The notes under the pieces are model-generated. The model was given only the letters and a program-made list of their open reading frames with translations, had not been told where the DNA came from and did not search any database. 27,266 bases of DNA from a virus. Position 1 is the first letter of the stretch, and each line of letters begins with the position of its first letter. The DNA lies in IMG/VR virus record IMGVR_UViG_3300017991_000352, positions 1 to 27,266 of that record; one strand, written 5' to 3'. Positions 5,395 through 13,190 of this stretch are shown piece after piece. The position numbers and the translations under genes are program-made.

Positions 5395-6831
5395 ATGTTG
5401 ATGCCACAGATAGAGGGGGTCCCCCCCATTGCCAACCTGGCGGAAAATCTCCAGATGGGCGGCCAGACAATCCTGGAACGCACCCAGGAGAAGGGAGCCA
5501 AGCTCGCCGCCGAGGATTGGAGTCACCTTTGCCGCCGCCTCCCGAAAAACATGCGGTGGCGAACCGCCATCCTGCTGGAAAACACGAAGTCTTACTTCAA
5601 GAACTTCAACGAGACCGTGCGCCAGCAAGCAATCGGGAACTTCGACAAGTTCGCCTTCCCGCTGATCCGGGCCATATACCCGAACCTGGTGGCCCAGGAA
5701 CTCGTTTCCGTACAGCCCATGACCGGGCCCATCTCCCTGATTTTCTATCTCGACGCTTTGTACGGCTCGAACAAGGGGAGCGTCCAGGCGGGACAGGCCG
5801 CGTTCGATGCGGTCTCCGGCCCCAACGAAAACCCGTCTTACAGCTCCGAAGACGTCGAGCTGGAGCCGCTCGGCGCCGGCGACGACGCGGAGACGAACTT
5901 CACGGGAAACGTAGGATACACCCCCATATACCAGGGGACTGTGCAGGTGGCCGCCGGCGATGTCGTTGGTTGGGACGATGGGGACGGCAACATAACCGGA
6001 ACCGGGATTGCGGCGGGAAGCATCGACTACGACACCGGAGCCTACGACATCACTTTCTCTGTGGCCCCGGTGGGCGGGACGATCATCACGGCCTCGTACC
6101 GTTTCGACATGGAAGGCTCGGAACTGGTGCCGCAAATGGACATCGGGATGGTCTCCACCCCTGTCGTTGCCCAGCACCACAAGCTGAGAATCCGCTGGTC
6201 GATCGAGGCTCAGGCTTCGGCCAGATCCCTCCACGGCCTGGACGCGCAAAGTGAACTCATGGCATTCACGGCGGAGGAACTCAAATTCGAAATCGACCGC
6301 CGTGTCATAAGGGACTTGTACAACATCGCCCTCGCCGGACACGTTTTCTGGCAGATCACCCAGCCGGCCGGCGTGAGCTTTACCGAACACAAGCTGTCTT
6401 ACATCGACGCTTTGATCGAGCTGGGCAACTTGATTTTCCGTGCAACTCGGCGTGGGAACATGAATTTCATCGTGACGTCCGTGGAGGTGGCAAATATCAT
6501 CGAAAGCCTCCCCACTTTCGTCGCCGAGCCGAACGCTTTTTCGGTCCAGAGGACGGCGGGCGTGGTCAAGGTCGGCGTGCTCAACAACAGGTGGACCGTC
6601 TACAAAGACCCCTTCCTCGGTAACGGACAGCCGAACCCGAGAGTGTTTTTCGGCGGCTACAAAGGCGGGAGCTGGATGGACGCCGGCTATGTCTTCGCTC
6701 CGTATCTCCCCCTGTACACGACTCCTACGATCTTTTTGGATGACTTCTTGGGGAGGAAAGGTTTGGGCATCGCCTACGGAAAAAAGACGATCAACCCCAG
6801 ATTTTACGGCACCGGCGAAGTCACCGCGTGA
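5395..6831 (+). CDS. Major capsid protein (T4 gp23-like)
   Basis: A 478-residue protein from ATG 5395, chosen because AAAGGAG (5382-5388) precedes it; an earlier in-frame ATG at 5347 has no such site. The gp23 family signature is clear: FPLIRAIYPNLVAQELVSVQ near residue 83 and QPMTGPISLIFYLDALYGS just after, then the helical core ELMAFTAEELKFEIDRRVI and the C-terminal YPTIFL-type and GKKTINPRFYG segments. It forms the icosahedral HK97-fold shell. Residues about 167-240 form a strand-rich, Gly/Asp-rich insertion (GDGNITGTGIAAGSIDYDTG) that probably protrudes from the capsid surface. The first 30 residues hold possible protease sites (LAE/N at 17, ILE/R at 28). No gp24-type vertex paralogue is seen. 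A hairpin follows the stop. Confidence 0.93.
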   Translation: MLMPQIEGVPPIANLAENLQMGGQTILERTQEKGAKLAAEDWSHLCRRLPKNMRWRTAILLENTKSYFKNFNETVRQQAIGNFDKFAFPLIRAIYPNLVAQELVSVQPMTGPISLIFYLDALYGSNKGSVQAGQAAFDAVSGPNENPSYSSEDVELEPLGAGDDAETNFTGNVGYTPIYQGTVQVAAGDVVGWDDGDGNITGTGIAAGSIDYDTGAYDITFSVAPVGGTIITASYRFDMEGSELVPQMDIGMVSTPVVAQHHKLRIRWSIEAQASARSLHGLDAQSELMAFTAEELKFEIDRRVIRDLYNIALAGHVFWQITQPAGVSFTEHKLSYIDALIELGNLIFRATRRGNMNFIVTSVEVANIIESLPTFVAEPNAFSVQRTAGVVKVGVLNNRWTVYKDPFLGNGQPNPRVFFGGYKGGSWMDAGYVFAPYLPLYTTPTIFLDDFLGRKGLGIAYGKKTINPRFYGTGEVTA

Positions 6832-6842
6832 TTCGGGCAATC

Positions 6843-6866
6843 GCGGGGAGGGCTTTTCCTCCCCGC
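6843..6866 (+). terminator. Strong hairpin after the capsid gene (possible terminator or mRNA-stabilising stem)
   Basis: GCGGGGAGG (6843-6851) pairs perfectly with CCTCCCCGC (6858-6866) across a six-base GCTTTT loop, 11 bases after the capsid stop. It lies in the largest gap within the head and neck region (84 bases). No T-tract follows the stem, so it is not a canonical intrinsic terminator; attenuation or protection of the capsid mRNA 3' end are equally plausible. Confidence 0.6.
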
Positions 6867-6915
6867 ACGCCCATACACTAATTAGCCTGGAAAGCAGAAG
6901 AAAAGGAGAAGAGAA

Positions 6916-7398
6916 ATGACGCAGCAAACCCAACAGAAATTCATCAATAACCGACCGTACAGGGTGGTAGGCCTCAACGGAGCCGGCGGGCGGAAAGAAG
7001 TGGCCCCCGGGGCCGTGGTAGGCCCAGAGTTCGCAAGCCTCGTCAACCAGCGAAAAGGCCTCGTACCTTACGACGGGCCGCGCCCTCTCGGCCAGATGCA
7101 AAAAAGCGGAAAGGGAGCGCCCAAGCGCCCCAAATTCGCTCAGATGCTCGGGGCGAACGACGACGCGAAAGAGGCGCGCGACCGCGCCCAGAAAGCCAAG
7201 GCCATAGCCGGAGGTGAAGCCTATATGGATCAGAGTTATGAAGAGTGGTGCGACGTCGCCGCGCAAGGAAAACTCGAATCGTTTTCGCGTTCCCAACTTT
7301 TAGGACTCGGGCGTTTTGTGGGGATCGACTTTGCGGAGGCGACCGCGAAAAAAGACATCATAGGCACGCTCAGAACCAAGCTCGCTCCCGGAAAGTAG
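6916..7398 (+). CDS. Unrecognised protein with C-terminal SAP/HeH-like helical motif
   Basis: A 160-residue protein from ATG 6916 with a good site in AAAAGGAGAAGAG just upstream. The N-terminal part (residues 1-55) contains YRVVGLNGAGGRKEVAPGAVV, a short beta segment. The middle is basic and Ala-rich, probably flexible. The C-terminus (about 118-160, ESFSRSQLLGLGRFVGIDF then KKDIIGTLRTKL) has the spacing of SAP/HeH/Rho-N-like helix-extended-loop-helix domains, which often bind nucleic acid. Located directly after the capsid gene and before neck genes, it could be a head completion or DNA-interacting capsid protein. The domain call is tentative. Confidence 0.65.
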   Translation: MTQQTQQKFINNRPYRVVGLNGAGGRKEVAPGAVVGPEFASLVNQRKGLVPYDGPRPLGQMQKSGKGAPKRPKFAQMLGANDDAKEARDRAQKAKAIAGGEAYMDQSYEEWCDVAAQGKLESFSRSQLLGLGRFVGIDFAEATAKKDIIGTLRTKLAPGK

Positions 7399-7405
7399 GT
7401 AGACG

Positions 7406-8461
7406 ATGGCAGAAGTAGTGCAGCGCTCCTCCTCTTTCAGCCCGCAAGGAAACTCGGCGCCAGACCTGCTGGTAATTGAAACCAGTTTTCAGCGGGGCGG
7501 CCGGGCTGTCGCCGTGAGCGACCTGGTTTTGCGTGTGTTTTCGGATGGAGTGCAAATACTCCCAGACATTACGGCAAGCACGGAACCAGCAATCGAGCGT
7601 AAAGTGTCCGGGTGTGGAACGTACTACTTCGTCCGCCTCAATCCCGATGGTTTGGGGGAATCACCGCTGGAAGCCCGATGGTATGCCACCTACGACGGAA
7701 AGCCCTGGTGCCCCTCCCCCCAGATCACCATGGTCGCCACACAGTCGACCATGGATGGCGTCTTGCTATCGTCAGAGCTTCGCGACTGGATTTTGCGTAA
7801 GTTGGGCTGGCCGAAGCAGGGGGTGGAGCTGGACGAATCACAGATTTGCGATTCTATCGCAGACGCGCTTGCCGAATACAATCAATACGTGCCGAGGTGG
7901 AAATATGGCGAGATCCGTCTCGTCACCGGGCGGAAAGCATACACTATAACCGAATTCGGCCGCGGGGTTTATGATGTCCAATTTCGTCGGAAAGAAGGAA
8001 CTCCGATCATCTCAGACCCTCTATTTGGTCGTCACTACCCCAGGTTTTCGCAGTTGGCTTTCGATGACTTCGTTTTGTCACAATCGCATTACGGGACGGT
8101 CCTTCGTGTCACTGGACAAGAGCCAATTTGGCGTTGGGATCCGGGGACCCCGACAAAAATTTTTATTGACACGGGTGAGTGGGATCGCTCCTTCTACGAG
8201 GTCACATATGCTTACGGGGTAGACCACCGCCTGGGAGACATCACGCCGGCGCACCAGCAAACTTTGAAACGTCTTGCCCTGGCGCGCGCCAAGATCGTTC
8301 TTGGAGAGATCCGCGAAAAATTCGGGGACTCTGTAATCACTCCAGGCGGGAACGTGCAGCTCAACGGCGGGAAGCTGAAGGATGAGGGGTTTCGGGAGGC
8401 GGAGGCCTTACAGGAGATACTGCAAGGCCTCGCCATCCCAATGTGGCCGATCTATGGCTAA
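7406..8461 (+). CDS. Putative neck/head completion protein
   Basis: A 351-residue protein from ATG 7406. Residues 1-110 are strand-rich (LLVIETSFQRGGRAVAV, CGTYYFVRLNPDG, LEARWYATYDGKPW) and look like a beta-sandwich. From about residue 118 a helical section begins (SELRDWILRKLGWP, then ELDESQICDSIADALAEYNQY), a pattern recurring in connector and neck proteins of T4-like myoviruses, where a helix ending in LG-P precedes an acidic 'D-x-x-I-x-D-A-L' helix. Further strands and a C-terminal helix (LKRLALARAKIVLGEIREKFG) follow. Placed after the capsid gene and before tail completion genes, where T4-type orders have gp13/gp14. Exact orthology to gp13 is not established. Confidence 0.6.
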   Translation: MAEVVQRSSSFSPQGNSAPDLLVIETSFQRGGRAVAVSDLVLRVFSDGVQILPDITASTEPAIERKVSGCGTYYFVRLNPDGLGESPLEARWYATYDGKPWCPSPQITMVATQSTMDGVLLSSELRDWILRKLGWPKQGVELDESQICDSIADALAEYNQYVPRWKYGEIRLVTGRKAYTITEFGRGVYDVQFRRKEGTPIISDPLFGRHYPRFSQLAFDDFVLSQSHYGTVLRVTGQEPIWRWDPGTPTKIFIDTGEWDRSFYEVTYAYGVDHRLGDITPAHQQTLKRLALARAKIVLGEIREKFGDSVITPGGNVQLNGGKLKDEGFREAEALQEILQGLAIPMWPIYG

Positions 8462-9007
8462 ATGTGGATAAGTGGGGGAAAAGCCGTGTACGACGCGGAG
8501 CTACCTGTAGACTTTACAGGCAATTACGACATAGAAGTATATCGCGCGCTCCATCTGGAAAACTGGAAGCGTGATGTATCTTTTATGTGGTGGCGCCGCT
8601 TGATCCGTGATCCCCGCCTTGTCTACGATGCTGGCTACAGGTACGACGCACAATACAAGTACGACGAATACGATTCGGTAGACCCCCTCTACAACGAGGC
8701 AATGGAAAAACGCTACCACCCACCTGTTCGCATCAGGATTTTCTTTCAGGAGCAGGGGAACCAGGCGGACCTGTTCAAGCTTGGGATTATCGAGAGCCGG
8801 CCGGCAATCTGCAAGTTTTCGGTTTTCGCGCTGGAAGAGGCGGGCTTCTCCTCGGACGCTGTAGCTCCAGGGGATTTGATTCTGTACGAGCAGCACGAGT
8901 ACGAGATTTCGACTGTAATTGGGGATGTCGAGGCTCAGTGGTTGTCAAGCTCTATCCCATTCATCCTGCTTTGCAAACTCAACGTGGTTGACAGGATTTC
9001 AGCGTAA
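8462..9007 (+). CDS. Putative neck protein with YD-repeat motif
   Basis: A 181-residue frame whose ATG directly follows the upstream stop. A GTG at 8486, preceded by GTGGGGGAAAA, is an alternative start. The N-terminal half is aromatic and charged (DVSFMWWRRLIRDP) and carries a periodic Tyr-Asp motif, YDAGYRYDAQYKYDEYD, at residues 55-71. The C-terminal half is strand-rich (VRIRIFFQEQG, ICKFSVFALEEAG, GDLILYEQHEYEIS) and resembles small OB/SH3-like neck proteins; the GDLI-Y-x-x-H-x-Y-E-I pattern is common in T4 gp14-like or head-tail joining proteins, though I rely on memory here. The next ATG overlaps its stop by one base, so translation is coupled. Confidence 0.55.
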   Translation: MWISGGKAVYDAELPVDFTGNYDIEVYRALHLENWKRDVSFMWWRRLIRDPRLVYDAGYRYDAQYKYDEYDSVDPLYNEAMEKRYHPPVRIRIFFQEQGNQADLFKLGIIESRPAICKFSVFALEEAGFSSDAVAPGDLILYEQHEYEISTVIGDVEAQWLSSSIPFILLCKLNVVDRISA

Positions 9008-9642
9008 TGGCGAAAAAACTGAAAATGGGAGTCTCCTTTCGGGGGGACACGCACAAGATGAAGCGCTACGTCGCGAAAGTCGCTCGGGAAGCCGGAATGA
9101 AGGCCGCCCGGGAATTTCTCCTCGAGCTGGGAGGAAGCTTTCTCTTCCGGCTGCAAGAGGCGATTTTGCGTCAGGACCTCGATCTTGCAGCTCTCAGCAA
9201 GCCTTACGTGGAGTTCAAAAAGCGGGCCGACCTCGATCCTAGAACACTGATAGCTACAGGGGAATACGTCGAGTCAATCGAGATACAGGAACGGATGCGC
9301 GGTGAAAACTACATGGTTGTGGTCACTGTGCCTGACCGAGAGCATGAGACGTCAGGAGTGAATCTGCAGCTACTCGCGCGCGTGCTGGAGTACGGGAGCG
9401 TCAAAAACAACATACCTCCAAGGCCTCACTGGCGCGCAATCAAGGAGATGTTTTTGCTGCAAGAGGATATGATCTCTCGACGCGCCGAGGAGAAGATCGC
9501 GCGCGAAGTTCGTGAGGCGATAAAACGCGGGCGCGTCGAGGCGGCTTATCGCAAAGCCAGCGAGCAGTGGAAGGAGTTGAATCCAGCGGAGGAAGCGCGT
9601 CTGCACGGTGTGGCGGAGTCTTTTCGGAGTGGTCGTATATGA
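9007..9642 (+). CDS. HK97 gp10-like/virion morphogenesis tail completion protein
   Basis: A 211-residue basic protein. Its most telling segment is LARVLEYGSVKNNIPPRPHW near residues 119-138, the 'A-x-x-x-E-x-G-(x)n-I-P-x-R-P' signature of HK97 gp10-like and Mu gpG-like proteins that act at the head-tail interface or tail terminus. Before it are helices (KRYVAKVAREAGMKAAREF) and LIATGEYVESIEIQ, also typical of this family ('l-x-x-T-G-x-l-x-x-S-i'). The C-terminal 70 residues are a long charged helix extending past the usual family length. Start and stop overlap neighbours by one and four bases, indicating a tightly coupled operon with the neck genes. Confidence 0.7.
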   Translation: MAKKLKMGVSFRGDTHKMKRYVAKVAREAGMKAAREFLLELGGSFLFRLQEAILRQDLDLAALSKPYVEFKKRADLDPRTLIATGEYVESIEIQERMRGENYMVVVTVPDREHETSGVNLQLLARVLEYGSVKNNIPPRPHWRAIKEMFLLQEDMISRRAEEKIAREVREAIKRGRVEAAYRKASEQWKELNPAEEARLHGVAESFRSGRI

Positions 9643-10508
9643 GCATAAACAACCCACCCCCAGGAATCGAGTTTCTGTCCTCGTTCACAGAGGCAAATCC
9701 GGTAGACCAGCTCCGGCTTTATGACGACCAGATTAAGCGCTGGGTGCTTACTTTCAGCCATCCAGACATCAAGACGCGATCGACAAGCGAGTGCGCGCCC
9801 AACGGACAGCCCGGGCCGATGTTTACTCAGATCGCGACGCCTGACCGGCCTTTCGCCGAGATGCGAAACCTGTACAACAAGCAGCTTCCGGAGAGGGAGC
9901 GCCGGCGCGACCCGATTATCCGCCCGGACTTTCCGGCTTGTTCGATAACTCGCATGGGGCCGCAAAAAGACATGGGGCGCCGGCGTCACCGCGGGGTTTT
10001 TCGGCGTGCCGGGTGGGTTAGCGACCAGCAAAAAGAGGTATATCAGATTCCTTACCCGGACCCCTGGAATATACCCTATCAGGTCGACGTCACTGCGATA
10101 AACCGGCGCACGCTTAACCTCGTGCAGACATGGATGATGTTACAATTTGACGACGATCGCTTTTACGTCACTGTGGATTTTCGTCAGGTCCACGCCGAGG
10201 CCTACAAGTATCCTTATGTATTTCCGGTTCGCTTTGACTCTCTTGACGACACGAGCGATCTCGAGGTGGGGGATGGCGAGAGATTTTTTAGGCTGACCTT
10301 GACCGTGACGGTTGAGGCCATGCTCATGCGCCCGGTACGCAAAGTGCCGGTCGTGCATACCTACAACTACGATTTTTACGAGTACGAGGAGGCGAGGATT
10401 TCGCAGGCCGCGGAGAGGATGCCTGAATTCACGTTGGCGCCCCCTGTAGTTGCGGCGGAGCCTCCCGACGCGGTTATCCTGGAAATCCAAACTGGAGGGA
10501 TTCCCTAA
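9639..10508 (+). CDS. Putative tail sheath stabiliser/completion protein (T4 gp15-like)
   Basis: A 289-residue protein. ATG 9639 overlaps the upstream stop in an ATGA arrangement; the frame is open further upstream but would overlap more. The central segment (residues about 145-235) has a Pro-rich lead (PYPDPWNIPYQVDVTAINRR), helix NLVQTWMMLQF, strand DRFYVTVDFRQ, and RFFRLTLTVTVEAMLMRP. This 'PW-x-I-P-Y-x-(V/I)-x-(V/I) ... LVQ ... F ... TLT' layout fits gp15-type proteins capping the sheath and tube end. The N-terminal 60 residues contain QLRLYDDQIKRWVLTF. The place just before the sheath gene supports it. Confidence is moderate because no residue is diagnostic. Confidence 0.55.
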   Translation: MSINNPPPGIEFLSSFTEANPVDQLRLYDDQIKRWVLTFSHPDIKTRSTSECAPNGQPGPMFTQIATPDRPFAEMRNLYNKQLPERERRRDPIIRPDFPACSITRMGPQKDMGRRRHRGVFRRAGWVSDQQKEVYQIPYPDPWNIPYQVDVTAINRRTLNLVQTWMMLQFDDDRFYVTVDFRQVHAEAYKYPYVFPVRFDSLDDTSDLEVGDGERFFRLTLTVTVEAMLMRPVRKVPVVHTYNYDFYEYEEARISQAAERMPEFTLAPPVVAAEPPDAVILEIQTGGIP

Positions 10509-10699
10509 TGCCACACACGATCAAAAACAAGCTCCGGCAAATGCAGCCGGTGCTGGTAAAAGACACCGCCACCGGGAGATCGAAGGTCTTAAACCTCCTC
10601 CCGCGCGCGACGGTGGAGGTGGACAGCGCCGCCGTGACAGCGGACGTTGAGAAGAGGCATACGGCCGGCCTGGTCGTATTGACAGAGATCGGAGGTTAA
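10508..10699 (+). CDS. Small unrecognised protein preceding the tail sheath
   Basis: A 63-residue frame whose ATG overlaps the preceding TAA. It is basic at the N-terminus (HTIKNKLRQMQPVLVKD) and then strand-like (LNLLPRATVEVDSAAVT, AGLVVLTEIGG). The layout suggests a small beta-barrel or hairpin protein. Such short ORFs just before sheath genes are common in contractile-tail clusters, where several lack assigned functions. Coupled translation with the flanking genes suggests a role in neck or sheath assembly. Confidence 0.6.
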   Translation: MPHTIKNKLRQMQPVLVKDTATGRSKVLNLLPRATVEVDSAAVTADVEKRHTAGLVVLTEIGG

Positions 10700-10703
10700 G
10701 AAC

Positions 10704-12572
10704 ATGGCCGAATACATTTCCCCGGGGGTCTACTCGCGCGAGATAGATCTCTCTCAGTACGCGCCGGCGCTCGCCACCGCAATTTTCGCTGTAGTCGGAA
10801 CGGCCCAGAAAGGCCCAGTGAACGACCCTACTCCGGTTACAAGCGCTCTGGAATTGCAAAACAAGTTCGGCGTGGGGGCGCTCACGCATTACGCCGTGTA
10901 CGCGATGGAGCAGTACTTGCGAAATGGCCGTCAAGGGCTCTTTGTGCGCGTGACCGACGGGACGGAGTCGGCAGCCTCGAAAGCCGTCGCTGGGGCGGCG
11001 CAAATCGCGTTCTTCAAGGGGTTCAAAAACCTGTCCGGCGGAATCGACTTGAGCGTGCGCTATCGGATTCGCGTCACCATCGACGGGAGCAGTCACGACA
11101 TCAACCTGCGCGACAGCTACACCGGGGACCTCACCGACGTCCCGATCGAGCAGATAATCACGGCGATAAACAATACGGTTGCTGGCGCCGCGGCGAAAGA
11201 CAATCTCAATGCCTACCCAATAATCCGAGGTACGGTGGCGGGGGAGGCGTCGGGAGAGGTGACAATAGAGGCCTACGCCGACCCCCTGACCGACGCCGGC
11301 CAGCATGTTTTCGGCGTGCCGTCCATCCCCTACACCGTCACTGGGATTGACGCCGAAGCGGCGGCTCTCACCGTGTACGCGGAGAGTCCGGGGACTTTCG
11401 CCAACGGCTTGCAAATCCGGATAGAGAACGGGACTACGACGGGGACCTTCAAGCTTTCGGTCTGGGACGTCCAAAGCAATCTGCTCGAGACCTACGACAA
11501 CCTGACCAAAGCGAACGTGGAAAAGACGATAAACGGTGTCAGTGCTTACATCGTGGTGGACGACGAAGGGAACGACAGCCTTCCGGACCCGGCGACTTAC
11601 TTGGCGACCCCCCCGACTCCCGTCTCCTACTCTCTCGCCGGAGGGGCCGACGGAATTTCTACCATTTCAGACGCCGACTACATCGGGACCGTCACGGGCG
11701 GCGTGAAGACCGGGCTGAAAACGCTGAACAATCCGGAAATCATCGACGTCAACATCGTTGCCACTCCTGGGGTTTCCAGCGGCCCGGTCGTCCTGGAGCT
11801 GCTCGAGCTTTGCCGCTCCCGCGGCGATTGTCTCGCGATCGTCGACCCCCCGATGGGGCTCGACTACGACGACGTGATAGATTGGCACAACGGGAACGGG
11901 GCCTACGACGGCTTGCATCCCACGTTCAACTCGTCCTACGGGGCCACCTATTGGCCGTGGGTCGAGCAGTACGACCCGAACGCCGAAGAGCGGGTTTTCA
12001 CGCCACCGTCCGGCTGGGTGGCCGCTCAGATGGCCTTCACCGACTACCTGAACGATCCCTGGTATGCTCCGGCCGGCCTCACGCGGGGGCGGCTTAACAC
12101 TGCCCTTCGGCTCGAAAAGCCTTCTCCCGATCTGGGACAGAGAGACTTTTTGTATGGCAATGGAAACGCCGTCAACCCCATCGTCGACTTCCCGCGTGAT
12201 GGGATCTTGATTTACGGCCAGCGCACCCTGCAGCGGACGGCGAGCGCGCTCGATCGAGTAAACGTCCGAAGGATGTTGCTCTTCGCGCGAAAGCTCATCG
12301 CTACCGTATCGCAGATACTCGTTTTCGAGCCGAATGACTCCACTTTGTGGCGTCGCGCGACGAATCTTATCAATCCGATTTTGAACAGAATCAAAGCCGG
12401 CCGTGGAATAGAAGAGTTTCAGGTGAGGATCGACTCCAGCACCAATCCGCCCGATGTCCGGAACAGAAACGAGATGCACGGGAAACTCTTTATCATCCCG
12501 ACAAAGGCCGCGGAAAAAATCGTACTCGATTTTGTGATTTTGCCCTCGGGGGCCGAATTCTCCGAAGGTTAA
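10704..12572 (+). CDS. Contractile tail sheath protein (T4 gp18-like)
   Basis: A 622-residue protein from ATG 10704, with GGAGG upstream. The N-terminus is diagnostic: ISPGVYSREIDLSQYAP followed by ATAIFAVVGTAQKGP, the signature of phage and tailocin sheaths. Residues about 100-320 are an insertion with strand-rich repeats (IRVTIDGSSHDINLRD, LTVYAESPGTFANGLQ), forming outer domains. The conserved core resumes at about residue 340 (LNNPEIIDVNIVATPG) and the C-terminal domain includes RRMLLFARKLIATVSQ and FEPNDSTLWRRATNL. Sheath subunits stack around the tube and contract on infection. Length is within the usual 450-700 range. It is followed after 11 bases by the tube gene. Confidence 0.95.
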   Translation: MAEYISPGVYSREIDLSQYAPALATAIFAVVGTAQKGPVNDPTPVTSALELQNKFGVGALTHYAVYAMEQYLRNGRQGLFVRVTDGTESAASKAVAGAAQIAFFKGFKNLSGGIDLSVRYRIRVTIDGSSHDINLRDSYTGDLTDVPIEQIITAINNTVAGAAAKDNLNAYPIIRGTVAGEASGEVTIEAYADPLTDAGQHVFGVPSIPYTVTGIDAEAAALTVYAESPGTFANGLQIRIENGTTTGTFKLSVWDVQSNLLETYDNLTKANVEKTINGVSAYIVVDDEGNDSLPDPATYLATPPTPVSYSLAGGADGISTISDADYIGTVTGGVKTGLKTLNNPEIIDVNIVATPGVSSGPVVLELLELCRSRGDCLAIVDPPMGLDYDDVIDWHNGNGAYDGLHPTFNSSYGATYWPWVEQYDPNAEERVFTPPSGWVAAQMAFTDYLNDPWYAPAGLTRGRLNTALRLEKPSPDLGQRDFLYGNGNAVNPIVDFPRDGILIYGQRTLQRTASALDRVNVRRMLLFARKLIATVSQILVFEPNDSTLWRRATNLINPILNRIKAGRGIEEFQVRIDSSTNPPDVRNRNEMHGKLFIIPTKAAEKIVLDFVILPSGAEFSEG

Positions 12573-12583
12573 GGAGGTAAATT

Positions 12584-13165
12584 ATGCCTATAACTCCAAT
12601 GACGAGCAATCATCTCGCCTCTCAGCTCGGAACCTTCGAGCCTCAGCGGCGAAACCACTATCAAATCCGATTTTTCTTGGGCAACTTCCTGGATGAGGAA
12701 ATGCTCACACTCGGAATCGTCGGAGGCTTCATGCCGTCCGAGGGCAATGAGGAAATTCAGATCCCGCACAAGAACGAAGACGTTTGGGTGGCCGGACGGC
12801 GAACGCTCGAAAGCGGAACGATCCGCGTTCGCGATTACGTCGACCGCGAAACGCTGGCGGCCATCCTCCGTTGGCGCCAGCAAGTCTACAATCCTTTGAC
12901 GGGCGGCGTGGGCTTCGCAAGCCTCTACAAAAAATCCGGGGAAATTCTGCTCACGGCTCCGGATGGAATCAGCAACGAACGCATTTGGCAACTTATCGGG
13001 TGCTGGCCGACGCAGGCGAACCCCGGGGAGCTGGCCGACGACCAGAACGATGTCGTCGTTGCCGACGTCACGATCCGATTCGACAAAGCCATTCCGCTTT
13101 TTGCAATCTCGGCGGAATCGAGTTTGGCCGCTTCGATTCCTTCGGTAGCCGGCGGCCTGGTCTAA
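12584..13165 (+). CDS. Tail tube protein (T4 gp19-like)
   Basis: A 193-residue protein from ATG 12584 with AAGGAGGT, one of the strongest sites in the window, as expected for a highly expressed subunit. Family features of gp19-like tubes: an early strand NHYQIRFFLGN, GFMPSEGNEEIQIPHKN, then ILRWRQQVYNPLTGG and a C-terminal strand VVVADVTIRFDKAIPLF. These form a beta-barrel hexamer. The order sheath-tube-chaperone-tape measure is the standard one. No duplicated second tube gene is present. Confidence 0.93.
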   Translation: MPITPMTSNHLASQLGTFEPQRRNHYQIRFFLGNFLDEEMLTLGIVGGFMPSEGNEEIQIPHKNEDVWVAGRRTLESGTIRVRDYVDRETLAAILRWRQQVYNPLTGGVGFASLYKKSGEILLTAPDGISNERIWQLIGCWPTQANPGELADDQNDVVVADVTIRFDKAIPLFAISAESSLAASIPSVAGGLV

Positions 13166-13190
13166 AAAGTAAACAGAAAGGAAGTCTGCC

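Noticed and set aside
4361-5470. Antisense frame rich in Leu/Val/Phe opposite the acidic repeats, resembling a membrane protein
   Set aside because: The hydrophobic look comes from reverse-complementing Glu/Asp codons (GAG, GAC); no independent start or site supports it.
5365-7296. Long antisense open frame of 643 codons opposite the capsid gene
   Set aside because: It lies opposite the capsid coding frame in GC-rich DNA, has no family motif, and crosses the post-capsid hairpin. Codon structure explains the lack of stops.
10521-11474. Antisense frame of 317 codons opposite the sheath start
   Set aside because: No recognisable motif and fully inside clear sheath and upstream coding.
13085-13190. 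Possible terminator between tube and gp26-like gene
   Set aside because: The 25-base gap is a plain leader with a ribosome binding site and no stem and T-tract.
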